Assembly (NCBI GenBank): GCA_041751995.1
Contig: JBGSHY010000039.1
Location: 62,001-126,000, forward strand
Origin: JANMEX01 sp041751995
Lineage (GTDB): Bacteria; Pseudomonadota; Alphaproteobacteria; Rhizobiales; Rhizobiaceae
DNA length: 64,000 nucleotides
Reading direction: 5' to 3'
Shown here: positions 34,063 to 43,053 of the stretch, in pieces
Position numbering within the stretch: the stretch's first letter is position 1
Layout of the letters: every line of letters begins with the position of its first letter
Notes under the pieces: generated by a model
What the model saw: only the letters and a program-made list of their open reading frames with translations
Told to the model about the DNA's origin: nothing
Database searches by the model: none
Translations under genes and position numbers: made by a program

Positions 34063-34929
34063 ATGCCGCATGCCAATCGCGCCAAAGGCTTGGCGCTCGC
34101 CGCTTTTGGCGGCCTCGCCCTGACGTTCGACATTCCGCTGATCCGCCTGTCAGAAGGCGACGTCTGGTCAACCCAGTTTCTGCGCGGGCTGTTGATCGCC
34201 GCCATCGGCATCGCCGCTTGGCTGTTGATGCGGACATTCGCCGGCCACCGCGAGCCGATGATGCCCGGCAAACTGTCGTGGGCGGTTGCGCTGCTCTACG
34301 GCATTTCATCGGCACTGTTCTTCTACGCGGTGTTTGCGACGCCAACCGCCAACCTTGTTTTCATTCTCGCCTTCAACCCGATGATCGCCGCGCTGCTCGG
34401 CTGGGCATTGTTCCGGGAAGTGCCGAAGCCCCAGACCTTCGCCGCCATGGCGGTCATGATCGTCGGCGTGTTCATCATCGTGCGCGACGGCCTTGCCGCC
34501 GGCCACTGGACCGGCGACTTCGCCGCTCTCCTCAGCGCCGCCACTATTGCCGGCGCAATCACCCTGTCGCGCCATTCCGGCCGCAACATGGGCTATGCCG
34601 TGCTGTTGGCGCAGTTGTTTCCCGTGATCTTTTCGGCATGGGCAATCTGGAGCCAGGGTGGCATCCATATCCCGCAGATGAGCTGGATGGTCTTAAACGG
34701 CGCCCTGGTACTGCCGCTCGCCTTCTTCTGCCTCGCCGCAGCGCCGCGCTACATTGGCGGAGCCGAAACGGCGATGTTCTATCTTCTGGAAACCATCCTC
34801 GCGCCGGTCTGGGTCTGGATGATTTTTGCCGAGGCGCCAACCAACGCCGCTCTACTCGGCGGCACGATTATTCTTGTCGCACTCGTGGCGCATACTCTCT
34901 GGGAAATGAGTCGGGAACGTTCCGCCTGA
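34063..34929 (+). CDS. DMT-superfamily (EamA) transporter
   Basis: 288 residues with ten membrane helices in two EamA repeats (about 5-145 and 150-285). The first repeat has FDIPLIRLSEGDVWSTQFLRG and ends with FREVPKPQTFAAMAVMIVGVFIIV; the second closes with FAEAPTNAALLGGTIILVAL. Such proteins export metabolites or drugs across the inner membrane; the substrate is unknown. ATG 34063 begins six bases after the bpt stop, so they are cotranscribed. Confidence 0.92.
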   Translation: MPHANRAKGLALAAFGGLALTFDIPLIRLSEGDVWSTQFLRGLLIAAIGIAAWLLMRTFAGHREPMMPGKLSWAVALLYGISSALFFYAVFATPTANLVFILAFNPMIAALLGWALFREVPKPQTFAAMAVMIVGVFIIVRDGLAAGHWTGDFAALLSAATIAGAITLSRHSGRNMGYAVLLAQLFPVIFSAWAIWSQGGIHIPQMSWMVLNGALVLPLAFFCLAAAPRYIGGAETAMFYLLETILAPVWVWMIFAEAPTNAALLGGTIILVALVAHTLWEMSRERSA

Positions 34930-35060
34930 AACTGTTGCACGACTTTCACCTGCCAAGGCAGAAAACCGGCTTTATCCACCGCTGCCGCTTGCCTTGGCAA
35001 ACACAAGAAAGCTAATATTCATCAGGTCAATCGGACCGTCATGTTTGAAAGGAATAGACC

Positions 35061-35492
35061 ATGGGTTTGTGGAGCTTCGTCAAGGGCGCGGGCAAATCAC
35101 TGTTTGGCTCGAAAGCAGAGGCGGCGGAAGCGCCTGCGGAAGCAGCGCTGAAAAAGGAAATCGAAGATCTTGGCCTCGACGCCAGCGGCATCGACATCAA
35201 GGTTGACGGCGACAAAGTCACGGTCAGCGGCAACGCCGTATCGCAGGAAATCAAGGAAAAAGTCATTACTGTCGTCGGAAATGTCGAGGGAATTGCCGCC
35301 GTCGAAGACAATATTGCAGGTGACGATCCGGTGTTCCACACCGTTGTCAAAGGCGAGACGCTTTCGGCGATTGCGAAAAAGACACTCGGCAAGGCCAGCC
35401 TTTATCCGAAGATTTTCGAAGCCAACAAGCCGATGCTGAAGCATCCTGACAAGATTTATCCGGGTCAGGTTCTACGCATTCCAAAGGACTGA
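35061..35492 (+). CDS. kbp: BON-LysM protein (Kbp/YgaU-like)
   Basis: 143 residues: an N-terminal amphipathic start MGLWSFVKGAGKSLFG, a BON domain (about 30-88) and a LysM domain (about 90-140, YPKIFEANKPMLKHPDKIYPGQ). E. coli Kbp (YgaU) has this layout and length and is a cytoplasmic potassium-binding protein. No signal peptide is seen, in line with a cytosolic place. GAAAGGA lies about eight bases before the ATG. A very strong terminator follows, so it is a single-gene unit. Confidence 0.92.
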   Translation: MGLWSFVKGAGKSLFGSKAEAAEAPAEAALKKEIEDLGLDASGIDIKVDGDKVTVSGNAVSQEIKEKVITVVGNVEGIAAVEDNIAGDDPVFHTVVKGETLSAIAKKTLGKASLYPKIFEANKPMLKHPDKIYPGQVLRIPKD

Positions 35493-35512
35493 TTTTCTGC
35501 AGTCAGCAATTG

Positions 35513-35537
35513 AAAGGGGGCGCAACGCCCCCTTTTT
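35513..35537 (+). terminator. Rho-independent terminator after kbp
   Basis: Perfect ten-base stem AAAGGGGGCG/CGCCCCCTTT with a three-base loop CAA, followed by further T. It lies 21 bases after the kbp stop. Confidence 0.92.
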
Positions 35538-35565
35538 CATGTACGTCAGTTTCACGCCAACGCCG

Positions 35566-36534
35566 TCAATCGTATGGCTGCGGCACATTCCAGATCAAGT
35601 AGGGCCCTACCGGCACGATCCCCGTCGGGTTCAGCGCCTTCACTGAATAATAGCCGGCCTTGATGTGCTGGACGTTCACCGTCTCCCGCACACCCGGCAC
35701 ATTCAAGACGCGCAGCATGTAGGCCTGCAGATTCTTGTAATCGGCGATGCGCCGCAAATTGGTTTTGAACAGGCCGTGATAAGCGGCGTCGAACCGAACC
35801 AATGTCACAAACAGCCGGACATCGGCTTCGGTCAATTGCGCACCAAACAGATACGGCCCGTTTTCTAGTCGCACTTCCAGTTCGTCGAGCATCGTGAACA
35901 CATCGTGGAACGCCTCCTCGTAGGCCACTTGCGTGGTCGCAAACCCGGCGCGGTACACGCCATTGTTCAGCATCGGATAAATGCGCGCGTTCAGCGCATC
36001 AATATCGTCCCGCAAGGCCTGCGGATAAAGGTCAATGCTTTCATCCGCGAGCCCGCCAAAACCGGAGTTCAGCATCCGGACAATGTCGGCGCTTTCATTG
36101 TTGACGATGGCGGCCTGCTGTTTGTCCCACAACACCGGCACGGTCGCACGGCCGGTGAAATGCGAGTCCACGCGGGTGTAAAGTTCGTGCATGTATGTCG
36201 CGCCGTTGACCTCATCTCGAGTCGATCCCGGATAATCACCAAACCGCCAGCCTTCCTTGCTCAGTGCCGGTTCAACGATCGAAATTGAGATCAGATCCTC
36301 AAGCCGCTTCAGCTTGCGGGCAATCAGCGTGCGCGATGCCCAAGGGCAGATCAGCGCTACATAGAGATGATAGCGGTCGGCTTCGGCTTTGAACCCGCCA
36401 ATGCCGGTTGCCCCGGCGCGGCCGTCCGGCGTTATCCAGTTGCGGAACGAGGATGTCTGGCGGACAAACCCGCCCTTCTCGTCCTTTGCCTGAACCGGCT
36501 GCCAGTCAGTCGTCCATTTCCCGTCAACGAGCAT
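35566..36534 (-). CDS. Glutathionyl-hydroquinone reductase
   Basis: 322 residues of the Xi-class glutathione transferase family (YqjG/PcpF-like), which reduces glutathionyl-hydroquinones to hydroquinones. The catalytic Cys lies in the thioredoxin-fold motif LICPWASRT near residue 84. Other family blocks are FRNWITPDG near the N-terminus, VPVLWDKQQAAIVNNESADIVRML, and FGAQLTEADVRLFVTLVRFD. It is cytosolic. It sits between kbp (convergent) and the RND operon, upstream of neither. Confidence 0.93.
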   Translation of the reverse strand: MLVDGKWTTDWQPVQAKDEKGGFVRQTSSFRNWITPDGRAGATGIGGFKAEADRYHLYVALICPWASRTLIARKLKRLEDLISISIVEPALSKEGWRFGDYPGSTRDEVNGATYMHELYTRVDSHFTGRATVPVLWDKQQAAIVNNESADIVRMLNSGFGGLADESIDLYPQALRDDIDALNARIYPMLNNGVYRAGFATTQVAYEEAFHDVFTMLDELEVRLENGPYLFGAQLTEADVRLFVTLVRFDAAYHGLFKTNLRRIADYKNLQAYMLRVLNVPGVRETVNVQHIKAGYYSVKALNPTGIVPVGPYLIWNVPQPYD

Positions 36535-36620
36535 CGCAATATCCTTGCCTCGGTTAGAGGCGTGCCGATATCATTATGCGCCTTGTATGCGCAGAGGGCA
36601 AAACGGTTACAGTCTGTCGC

Positions 36621-39600
36621 CTACTCGGCGGCGAGGCGGGGCGTGGAGCCCGCCTCATTGGCCGCCACCGGGTGGCTGTATGTTTGCTCCGTTCCCAGAT
36701 CGTCGGAAGCATTTGGCTTCAGCAGCTTGCGGATCAGCCAGCGGGCGCCAAGCGCCAAATCGTCCATGATGGTATAAACGGCCGGCACGTAGACCAGCGA
36801 CAGGAAGGTCGAGACCAACAGGCCGCCAATCACCGCAACGGCCATCGGCGAGCGGAATTCGCCGCCTGCGCCAAGCGCCAGCGCTGCGGGGAACATGCCT
36901 GCCGACATGGCAATGGTGGTCATGACAATTGGTCTCGCGCGTTTTCGCCCCGAGTCAATGATCGCCTCGGTCCGCGTCATGCCCTGCTTCACCCGCTCTA
37001 CGGCGAAGTCGACCAGCATGATGGCGTTCTTCGTGACGATGCCCATCAGCATCAGAATGCCGATGACAACAGGCATAGAGATCGAATTGCCAGTCAGCCA
37101 CAGCCCCGCCACTACGCCGCCGAGTGACAGCGGCAATGACATCAGGATGGTGAAGGAGTGGAAGATCGAGCCGAACAGCAGTATCAGCACAACGAACACC
37201 AGCATCAACCCCATGACCATTGCCTGACGGAACGCATCGAAAATCTCGCCCATCACTTCCGCTTCGCCGGTCGGCTGCAGTTGGACGCCAGCCGGCAGGT
37301 TCTTGACTGCGTCCAGCTGATTGACCAGCTCAACACCCTCACCGATTTCCGCGCCGCCCGCCATATCCGCGCCGATGATGACGCGCCGCTCGCGGTTGAA
37401 GCGGCTGATGGTTGCCGGACCCTGTCCGAAGCGGATTTCGGCAATCGAGCCGAGCGGCACCGAAATGCCGGAGGCTGTCGGGATCGGCAGCGTCTGCAAG
37501 GTTTCCAGTTCGCCGCGCGCTTCGGCGCCCAGCCGGACGCGGATCGGAATCTGGCGGTCGCCGATGGTGAATTTGGCGAGGTTCTGATCAATGTCGCCAA
37601 TGGTTGCCACGCGCAGCGCCTCAGACACCGACGCAGTGGTGATGCCCAGTTCCGCCAGCCGCGCGGACGAAGGCTCGATGATGATTTCAGGCCGATCCAG
37701 CGCCGCGTTCGAGGTCAGCGCGCGGAACTTGCCGGTCGCCGCCATCTGGCTCTGGATCTTGCGGGCGTTTTCCGAAACAGCAGCGCCATCCATGCCCATC
37801 ACGCCGAGCGCGAGTTCGCGCTCACCGCGTTCGTTGACGAAGTAGGCGCGGATGTCTGGAACAGTTGCCAATTGATCCAGAATCACCGGCTCCAGTTCAC
37901 CCTGGCTGCGGTCGCGTTCGGTCTTTGGTGAAAGCTCGATCACCATCGTCGCGCGACGCGCTTCGCGGTCGCCGGTCGGGGACGAACCTCCGACGATATA
38001 GACCTTGGTGACTTCAGGTATTTCACGGACTGCTTTCGAGGCCTTGTCCAGCACCGCACGGGTCTCGCTCAAGGGTGCGCCGGGCGCGAGTTCCACGCTT
38101 GTTGTCAGGCGCGCCAAATCCTCCTGCGGCAAGAATCCGGACGGCAGGAAGTTGGTTGCATAGAGCGATGCGCCGAAGAAGCCGAGACCGGCCACCAGCG
38201 TGACCCAGCGATGACGGACGGCAGAGCGCAGCACCACCTCATAGCCGCGCATGATGGCGCCGTCCTTGACTTCCTCATGCCCGCCGGAGCGCATCAGATA
38301 GGCCGCCATCATCGGCGTGATCAGCCGCGCGACCAGGAGAGAGAAGAACACCGAGATCGCCACCGTCATGCCGAACTGCTTGAAATACTGCCCGGCAACG
38401 CCGCTCATGAAAGACACCGGCACGAAGATCGCGATGATTGTTGCGGAGATGGCAATGACGGCCATACCAATCTCGTCCGCCGCTTCCATCGAGGCGCGGT
38501 AAGGTGTCTTGCCCATACGGATGTGACGGACAATGTTCTCGATCTCGACAATCGCGTCATCAACCAGAATGCCTGTCACCAGCGTGATACCCAGCAGTGA
38601 CACGAGGTTCATGGAAAAGCCGATCAGGTCCATCACCCAGAAAGTCGGGATGGCTGACAGCGGCAGCGCGACAGCGGAAATCAGCGTCGCGCGCCATTCG
38701 CGCAGGAACAGGAACACGACGATAACCGCCAGCACCGCGCCTTCCACCAGCGACGACAGCGCCGCTTCGTAGTTGCCGCGCGTGTATTCCACCGCGTCAT
38801 CGACCAGTTGGAACTGCACGTCCGGATAGGCTGCTTTCAATTCATCAATTGCAGCGCCGACGCGTTCGGCCACCTCAACATCGCTCGCGCCCTTGGAACG
38901 GAAGATGCCGAAGGCGACGACCGTTCCATCATTGACGCGGGCAAAGCTTTTCGGGTCTTCCCAGGCATCCTCGACTGTCGCGATGTCCGACAGGCGCACC
39001 GTGCGCCCGCCACCAACCGGAATTTCCGTTGCCGCCAATTCCTCGATGGTCTTTGAACCGCCGAGTGCGCGGATCGTCTGCTCCCGGTCACCCAGTTCGC
39101 CCTTGCCGCCGGTCATGTCGGCGCTCATGCCGCGCAGCGACTGACTGACCGTGCCCGCGGACAGTCCGAGCGCCATCATTTGGCTCGGGTCGAGGTTGAC
39201 CTTGATCTCACGCTTGACGCCGCCATTGCGATCAACACGGCCGACGCCCTTCAGGCCTTGCAGCTTGCGGATGACCTTGTCGTCAACAAACCAGGACAGT
39301 TCCTCAATTGTCTTCTGCGGAGCCGCCACGGCATAGGTCAGGATGGCCTGCCCTTCGATATCAATAGAGTTCACCACCGGGTCATTTGACGTTGCCGGCA
39401 GGTCGCCGCGAATGCGCTCGATGGCGTCCTTGACGTCGCTCAGCGCCTTGGCGGTCGGCACGTCCATGCGGAATTCGACGATGGTCGTTGAGGTGCCTTC
39501 GGTGAGGTTGGTCATCACCTTGCGCGCGCCGGCAATGTTGGCGACGGCGTCTTCAACCCGTTTGGCAATTTGGGTTTCCAGCTCGCTCGGCGCGACGCCC

Positions 39601-39755
39601 GGGTCGGTGACCGTCACGGCCACCAGGGGCAGGTCTATGTTCGGAAACCGCGTGATCGGCAGGCTGTTGAAGCTCATGATACCGAGCGCGCACAGCACCA
39701 CAAACATCAAGATTGCCGGCATTGGATTGCGGATAGACCAGGCGGAAAAGTTCAT
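36621..39755 (-). CDS. RND efflux transporter permease
   Basis: 1044 residues from ATG 39755, an AcrB-type proton-driven pump of the inner membrane with 12 helices and two large periplasmic loops. The N-terminus MNFSAWSIRNPMPAILM and PGVAPSELETQIAKRVE are typical. The proton-relay aspartates lie in LVTGILVDDAIVEIENIVRH, and the C-terminal half has IGILMLMGIVTKNAIMLVDFA. The frame continues to 40067, but that overlaps the adaptor gene. Start and adaptor stop overlap (ATGA). It probably exports hydrophobic compounds. No outer-membrane factor gene is present here. Confidence 0.95.
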   Translation of the reverse strand: MNFSAWSIRNPMPAILMFVVLCALGIMSFNSLPITRFPNIDLPLVAVTVTDPGVAPSELETQIAKRVEDAVANIAGARKVMTNLTEGTSTTIVEFRMDVPTAKALSDVKDAIERIRGDLPATSNDPVVNSIDIEGQAILTYAVAAPQKTIEELSWFVDDKVIRKLQGLKGVGRVDRNGGVKREIKVNLDPSQMMALGLSAGTVSQSLRGMSADMTGGKGELGDREQTIRALGGSKTIEELAATEIPVGGGRTVRLSDIATVEDAWEDPKSFARVNDGTVVAFGIFRSKGASDVEVAERVGAAIDELKAAYPDVQFQLVDDAVEYTRGNYEAALSSLVEGAVLAVIVVFLFLREWRATLISAVALPLSAIPTFWVMDLIGFSMNLVSLLGITLVTGILVDDAIVEIENIVRHIRMGKTPYRASMEAADEIGMAVIAISATIIAIFVPVSFMSGVAGQYFKQFGMTVAISVFFSLLVARLITPMMAAYLMRSGGHEEVKDGAIMRGYEVVLRSAVRHRWVTLVAGLGFFGASLYATNFLPSGFLPQEDLARLTTSVELAPGAPLSETRAVLDKASKAVREIPEVTKVYIVGGSSPTGDREARRATMVIELSPKTERDRSQGELEPVILDQLATVPDIRAYFVNERGERELALGVMGMDGAAVSENARKIQSQMAATGKFRALTSNAALDRPEIIIEPSSARLAELGITTASVSEALRVATIGDIDQNLAKFTIGDRQIPIRVRLGAEARGELETLQTLPIPTASGISVPLGSIAEIRFGQGPATISRFNRERRVIIGADMAGGAEIGEGVELVNQLDAVKNLPAGVQLQPTGEAEVMGEIFDAFRQAMVMGLMLVFVVLILLFGSIFHSFTILMSLPLSLGGVVAGLWLTGNSISMPVVIGILMLMGIVTKNAIMLVDFAVERVKQGMTRTEAIIDSGRKRARPIVMTTIAMSAGMFPAALALGAGGEFRSPMAVAVIGGLLVSTFLSLVYVPAVYTIMDDLALGARWLIRKLLKPNASDDLGTEQTYSHPVAANEAGSTPRLAAE

Positions 39756-40945
39756 TTCACCGCTCCGGTTTGCTCTTGTGCCTTCACCGGCGTCACATGG
39801 TCGCCGTCGGCGATGAACGTCCCTGCCCGCTCGATCACCTCGTCGCCCAGCGCCGCACCTTCGGCGATTTCGACCAGTCTGCCGCTGCGGATGCCGACCT
39901 TGACCGGCCGCGTCTCGACCACGCCGTCCTTCACGATCTGCAGGAAGGACTGCTTGCCCGAATAAATCAGTGACGAACTGGCGACCGACAGGGCCTCGCG
40001 CTCGGCCGTGATGATTTCGACCTCCGCAAATGCGCCAGGGCGCACACGCCGATCGGTTTCGATCCACACCCGCACCTTGCCGAGCCGCGAGGCTGCATTG
40101 ATTTCCGGATCGACCCGGCGGACCTTGCCTTTGATGTCGTCGGTCACGCCGGAAAGCTTCAGCACCGCCTTCATATCCGGCGTGAGTTTCAGCAGAGCGG
40201 TCTCAGAAACGTTGGCAACCACTTCATAGGCGCCGTCCTTGGCGATGCGGAACAGCGGACCTGCAGCGCCAGACACCACGGCGCCTAGCTGGGCGTTGCG
40301 GGCCAGGATCAAACCGTCTGCCGGCGCCTTGACTTCGGCCTTGTCGATCTGCACTTCGATCTGGCTCTTTTGCGCCGCAACAAGACCGCCCTGCGCCTTT
40401 GCGGCAACAAGCCCCTGCCGGGCAGTATTCAGTTTGGCATTGGCACTGTCATAGGCATTGGTGGCGTTGTCACGCGTTGCTGTTGAGGCCACACCGCTCT
40501 TGGCGAGCGAGTCGGCCCGTTCCCATTGATCCCTGGCCTGCTTGACGCCAATTTCTGCGTCGAGAATTTGCGCTTCGGCCTGCGCTACGGCAGCGGCGGA
40601 CTGCGCTTCCTGCGCCACGATCTGGGCAAGCTGTGTTTTCAATGACGCAGTATCGAGCCGCGCCAGAACCTGGCCCGCCTTGACCATATCGCCGACATCT
40701 GCCGCCAACTCCGTCACGATCAGCCCGGCAACATCCGCGCCAACTGACACTTCTTCCACCGGCGTCACGCTGCCGTTGACAAACAGACGCTCGCTTAATT
40801 GTTTTGTTTCAACCGTGGTCACTGTCACCGAAGGCGGCTTGATGGCTGTTGCCGTTGTTTCCTCTGCAACTACACGAACGCTAAAAACAGGAACTGCCAC
40901 AAAGACCGCGGCACTCAGGATCAGGATTTTGGCAACAGACTTCAT
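39752..40945 (-). CDS. RND periplasmic adaptor (membrane fusion protein)
   Basis: 397 residues. A signal sequence (residues 1-28) is followed by a lipoyl/beta-barrel hybrid: VSVGADVAGLIVTELAADVGDMVKAGQVLARLD, an alpha-hairpin of about 100 residues rich in Ala and Gln, then KAPADGLILARNAQLGAVV. The adaptor links the pump to an outer-membrane channel in the periplasm. It is the first gene of the pump pair and overlaps the permease start by four bases. The TetR gene lies 23 bases upstream on the same strand. Confidence 0.94.
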   Translation of the reverse strand: MKSVAKILILSAAVFVAVPVFSVRVVAEETTATAIKPPSVTVTTVETKQLSERLFVNGSVTPVEEVSVGADVAGLIVTELAADVGDMVKAGQVLARLDTASLKTQLAQIVAQEAQSAAAVAQAEAQILDAEIGVKQARDQWERADSLAKSGVASTATRDNATNAYDSANAKLNTARQGLVAAKAQGGLVAAQKSQIEVQIDKAEVKAPADGLILARNAQLGAVVSGAAGPLFRIAKDGAYEVVANVSETALLKLTPDMKAVLKLSGVTDDIKGKVRRVDPEINAASRLGKVRVWIETDRRVRPGAFAEVEIITAEREALSVASSSLIYSGKQSFLQIVKDGVVETRPVKVGIRSGRLVEIAEGAALGDEVIERAGTFIADGDHVTPVKAQEQTGAVK

Positions 40946-40968
40946 GGCGGTATGTCCGGTTATGTGTT

Positions 40969-41646
40969 TCAGCCAGCTTTCGCCGGCGGTGCAATTTTCG
41001 GCCGAAGGATGGATTCCGACATGGCGCGCAGGATTTTCTCGATGCTTGCCGGATCAACTCCCTTGCCGATCACGTCGCTCAGCATCATGCCCTCGCCAAG
41101 CGCCATCATCATCGGAATGATCGCGTCAATTTCCGCCACCGGATCAATGTGGCCGTCCGCCTTGGCCTGGCTGAGGAACGCATGGAAAAGCCGGATGAAC
41201 TCGCCTTCGGTTTTTTGACAGCATGCGGCGACCGTTTCGTTGCGCATGGATTCGGCGCGGATTTCGGTGAACAACGGTCCCATGCCGCGGGCATGGTGAT
41301 CCTTGAAGTGGGCCATCACCGAATTGATGAACCCGTCAATCAGGGTCGGCCCTTCGCCCATACGGGCCATGTTGCGCAAATCATTGATGCGGTCGCGCTC
41401 GGCAATCGCCTCAATCAGTGCTTCTTTGGAAGGGAAATAACGGTACAGCGCGCCGGGGCTCATCTCCGCCTCGCGGCAGATGTCATGCATGGACGCGCCG
41501 CGGAAGCCGGACTGGACAAAACATGTGTGCGCAGCACCAAGAATGCGCGTGATCTGCGCCTCGCGCTTTTCCGCCCGCACGCCCTTCTCCGGCTGCGCGG
41601 CGACCGGCTGGGTATGTCCTGAGGTATGTTCGGAACCGAAATCCAT
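40969..41646 (-). CDS. TetR/AcrR family repressor of the RND operon
   Basis: 225 residues. The helix-turn-helix (about 32-78) contains AQITRILGAAHTCFVQSGFRGASMHDICREAEMSPGALYRYFPSKEAL in part, a canonical TetR start. The C-terminal ligand domain is helical, with AESMRNETVAACCQKTEGEFIRLFHAFL. It is the first gene of the unit TetR-adaptor-permease and has two palindromes in its promoter region (41673-41710), so autoregulation of the efflux unit is likely. Confidence 0.93.
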   Translation of the reverse strand: MDFGSEHTSGHTQPVAAQPEKGVRAEKREAQITRILGAAHTCFVQSGFRGASMHDICREAEMSPGALYRYFPSKEALIEAIAERDRINDLRNMARMGEGPTLIDGFINSVMAHFKDHHARGMGPLFTEIRAESMRNETVAACCQKTEGEFIRLFHAFLSQAKADGHIDPVAEIDAIIPMMMALGEGMMLSDVIGKGVDPASIEKILRAMSESILRPKIAPPAKAG

Positions 41647-41672
41647 GAGATCGAATTGCCATTTTTAAAGAG

Positions 41673-41682
41673 CGAACGTTCG
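41673..41682. promoter_or_regulatory. TetR operator candidate 1
   Basis: CGAACGTTCG is a perfect ten-base palindrome about 27 bases before the TetR start codon, extended by GAG on the left and TTCTC on the right. It shares the half-site CGTTCTC with the second palindrome. Confidence 0.6.
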
Positions 41683-41694
41683 TTCTCAAAATAA

Positions 41695-41710
41695 GAGAAT
41701 GATCGTTCTC
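41695..41710. promoter_or_regulatory. TetR operator candidate 2
   Basis: GAGAA-TGATCG-TTCTC has five-base arms and a near-palindromic centre. It lies 12 bases beyond candidate 1, a spacing of two overlapping helical turns that suits two TetR dimers. Confidence 0.55.
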
Positions 41711-41953
41711 ATGTCAAGTGACTTAAAAGGCAATCGTTAACAAGACATTTGTCAGCGCATTCCAGAGGTTGCATTTTTCACGGCCAGATAGATTTGGCTC
41801 GGCGCACAGGGCATCAGGCTTTCTGTGAATCTGTTTTCGAGCAAAGTCCGTTTCCCGCTTTGCACTATCCAAGTCCGGCCCTGCCGAAATCACGTGGCTT
41901 GACAAGTGCTTTACAAATTGGCGTTTTGGGCTCCGAGGGTTGGGAGTGTCGCG

Positions 41954-42457
41954 ATGCAATTCATTCAAGCCAATTCGCACGAAGATTTCGCGGCTTTCGG
42001 CGAATTGGTTACCCACTATGTCAACTGGTGCAGTAACAGGCTGGCGGACAAGCCGGGCCTTGTTGATAGTATTTTCAGCATCCAGTCGCTTGATAATGAA
42101 GTGCATGCACTGCCAGAAAAATACAGCCCGCCGACAGGACGTGCTTTTCTCGCGCGCAGTGCGGGCGGCGTGTCCGGCTGTTGCGCATTCCGGCGTCTTG
42201 ATCCGAAGGTCTGTGAGATGAAGCGGCTCTTCGTTCTCGATAGCGCGCATGGCCAAGGGATAGGCCGAAAGCTTTGCTTGGCCGCCATTGCCCAAGCGCG
42301 CGCCGACGGCTTCGAACACATGCGTCTCGACACCTTGCGCCTGTTCACCGAGTCAATCGCACTCTACCGGACACTGGGCTTTCAAGAGCGCGCACCATAC
42401 CTTGATTACCCGCAGGGCATTCTCGCCGATGTGCTGTTCATGGAATTGCGGCTGTGA
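41954..42457 (+). CDS. GNAT family N-acetyltransferase
   Basis: 167 residues from ATG 41954 with GGGAG about nine bases upstream. The acetyl-CoA binding motif A is VCEMKRLFVLDSAHGQGIGRKLCLAAIAQAR (Q-G-I-G-R-K), followed by LDTLRLFTESIALYRTLGFQE. The N-terminal third is atypical and helical. These enzymes acetylate amines of small molecules or proteins; the substrate is unknown. Base composition is lower in GC than nearby housekeeping genes. It lies 125 bases upstream of the toxin-antitoxin pair. Confidence 0.9.
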   Translation: MQFIQANSHEDFAAFGELVTHYVNWCSNRLADKPGLVDSIFSIQSLDNEVHALPEKYSPPTGRAFLARSAGGVSGCCAFRRLDPKVCEMKRLFVLDSAHGQGIGRKLCLAAIAQARADGFEHMRLDTLRLFTESIALYRTLGFQERAPYLDYPQGILADVLFMELRL

Positions 42458-42527
42458 ACATTTCGATCCAACCGGCTTGGAAAACTGCAGATGGAACTGA
42501 ATGGAAGACCGTGCACATTGACCAGAC

Positions 42528-42555
42528 TTGACAATTTGGCAATTTCGCCTACTTT
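42528..42555 (+). promoter_or_regulatory. Promoter of the Xre-RES operon
   Basis: TTGACA (42528-42533) and TACTTT (42550-42555) are 16 bases apart. The -10 element is immediately followed by the palindrome at 42558-42571. Confidence 0.6.
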
Positions 42556-42557
42556 TA

Positions 42558-42571
42558 TGGCAATCTTGCCA
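42558..42571. promoter_or_regulatory. Operator candidate of the Xre-RES operon
   Basis: TGGCAA-TC-TTGCCA is a perfect six-base inverted repeat between the -10 element and the ribosome site AAGGAGG (42571-42577). A related partial copy TTGGCAATTTCGCC lies at 42536-42549. Toxin-antitoxin operons are usually repressed by their antitoxin at such sites. Confidence 0.6.
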
Positions 42572-42582
42572 AGGAGGCAATT

Positions 42583-43053
42583 ATGCCCGTATCCCTTCCC
42601 GCAGAGAGCAAGCGCGTACCGCCTAAGTCTTTGCCGCAGCCCGCTGGCAAATCTCTGGGCATTCTTGTTTCCAAGATTCGCTCCCGCTCTGTTGCTGCCA
42701 ACATCGACATCAATGAGTTGGTGAAGTCGGGCCTGCCGGCGCAGATCGTTTATTCAGATCCGGCTCTTGCCGCACGTTTGGTGCGCACGGGCGCCATTGC
42801 CCGCCGGACACTTGCCTATGCCGGTGAGAACAACATCAGCGCTTTTTCACCCGCCGTATCCGAAAAGATCGTGCGGATGATCCGTGTTACCGAACTTGCC
42901 CGAGACGCCTTTGGCGAGGCTGCCGAATCCTGGCTTGACCGCGCCACGCCGGTGTTTGGCGGCAGCGCTCCTGCGGACATGCTTGGAACGGAATCCGGCG
43001 CGCAGGCCGTGGAAATGTTCATCAATCAATCCATGCACGGCTTCGCAGCTTGA
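42583..43053 (+). CDS. Xre-type antitoxin with DUF2384 toxin-binding domain
   Basis: 156 residues with a strong AAGGAGG ribosome site. The middle part (about 45-110) is the small helical Xre-like DNA-binding region, and the C-terminal DUF2384/MbcA-ParS domain reads SEKIVRMIRVTELARDAFG, ESWLDRATPVFGGSAPADML, TESGAQAVEMFIN. This domain blocks RES toxins by covering their active site. The RES gene follows with a four-base overlap, as usual for the family. Confidence 0.92.
   Translation: MPVSLPAESKRVPPKSLPQPAGKSLGILVSKIRSRSVAANIDINELVKSGLPAQIVYSDPALAARLVRTGAIARRTLAYAGENNISAFSPAVSEKIVRMIRVTELARDAFGEAAESWLDRATPVFGGSAPADMLGTESGAQAVEMFINQSMHGFAA

Larger units (their letters stand above)
41647..41953. 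other. 307-base intergenic region with TetR operators
   Basis: The gap between the divergent TetR and GNAT genes. The TetR-proximal 65 bases hold two palindromes. TTGACA at 41900-41905 on the plus strand could be a -35 element for the GNAT gene. No tRNA or conserved ORF was seen in the rest. Confidence 0.6.
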
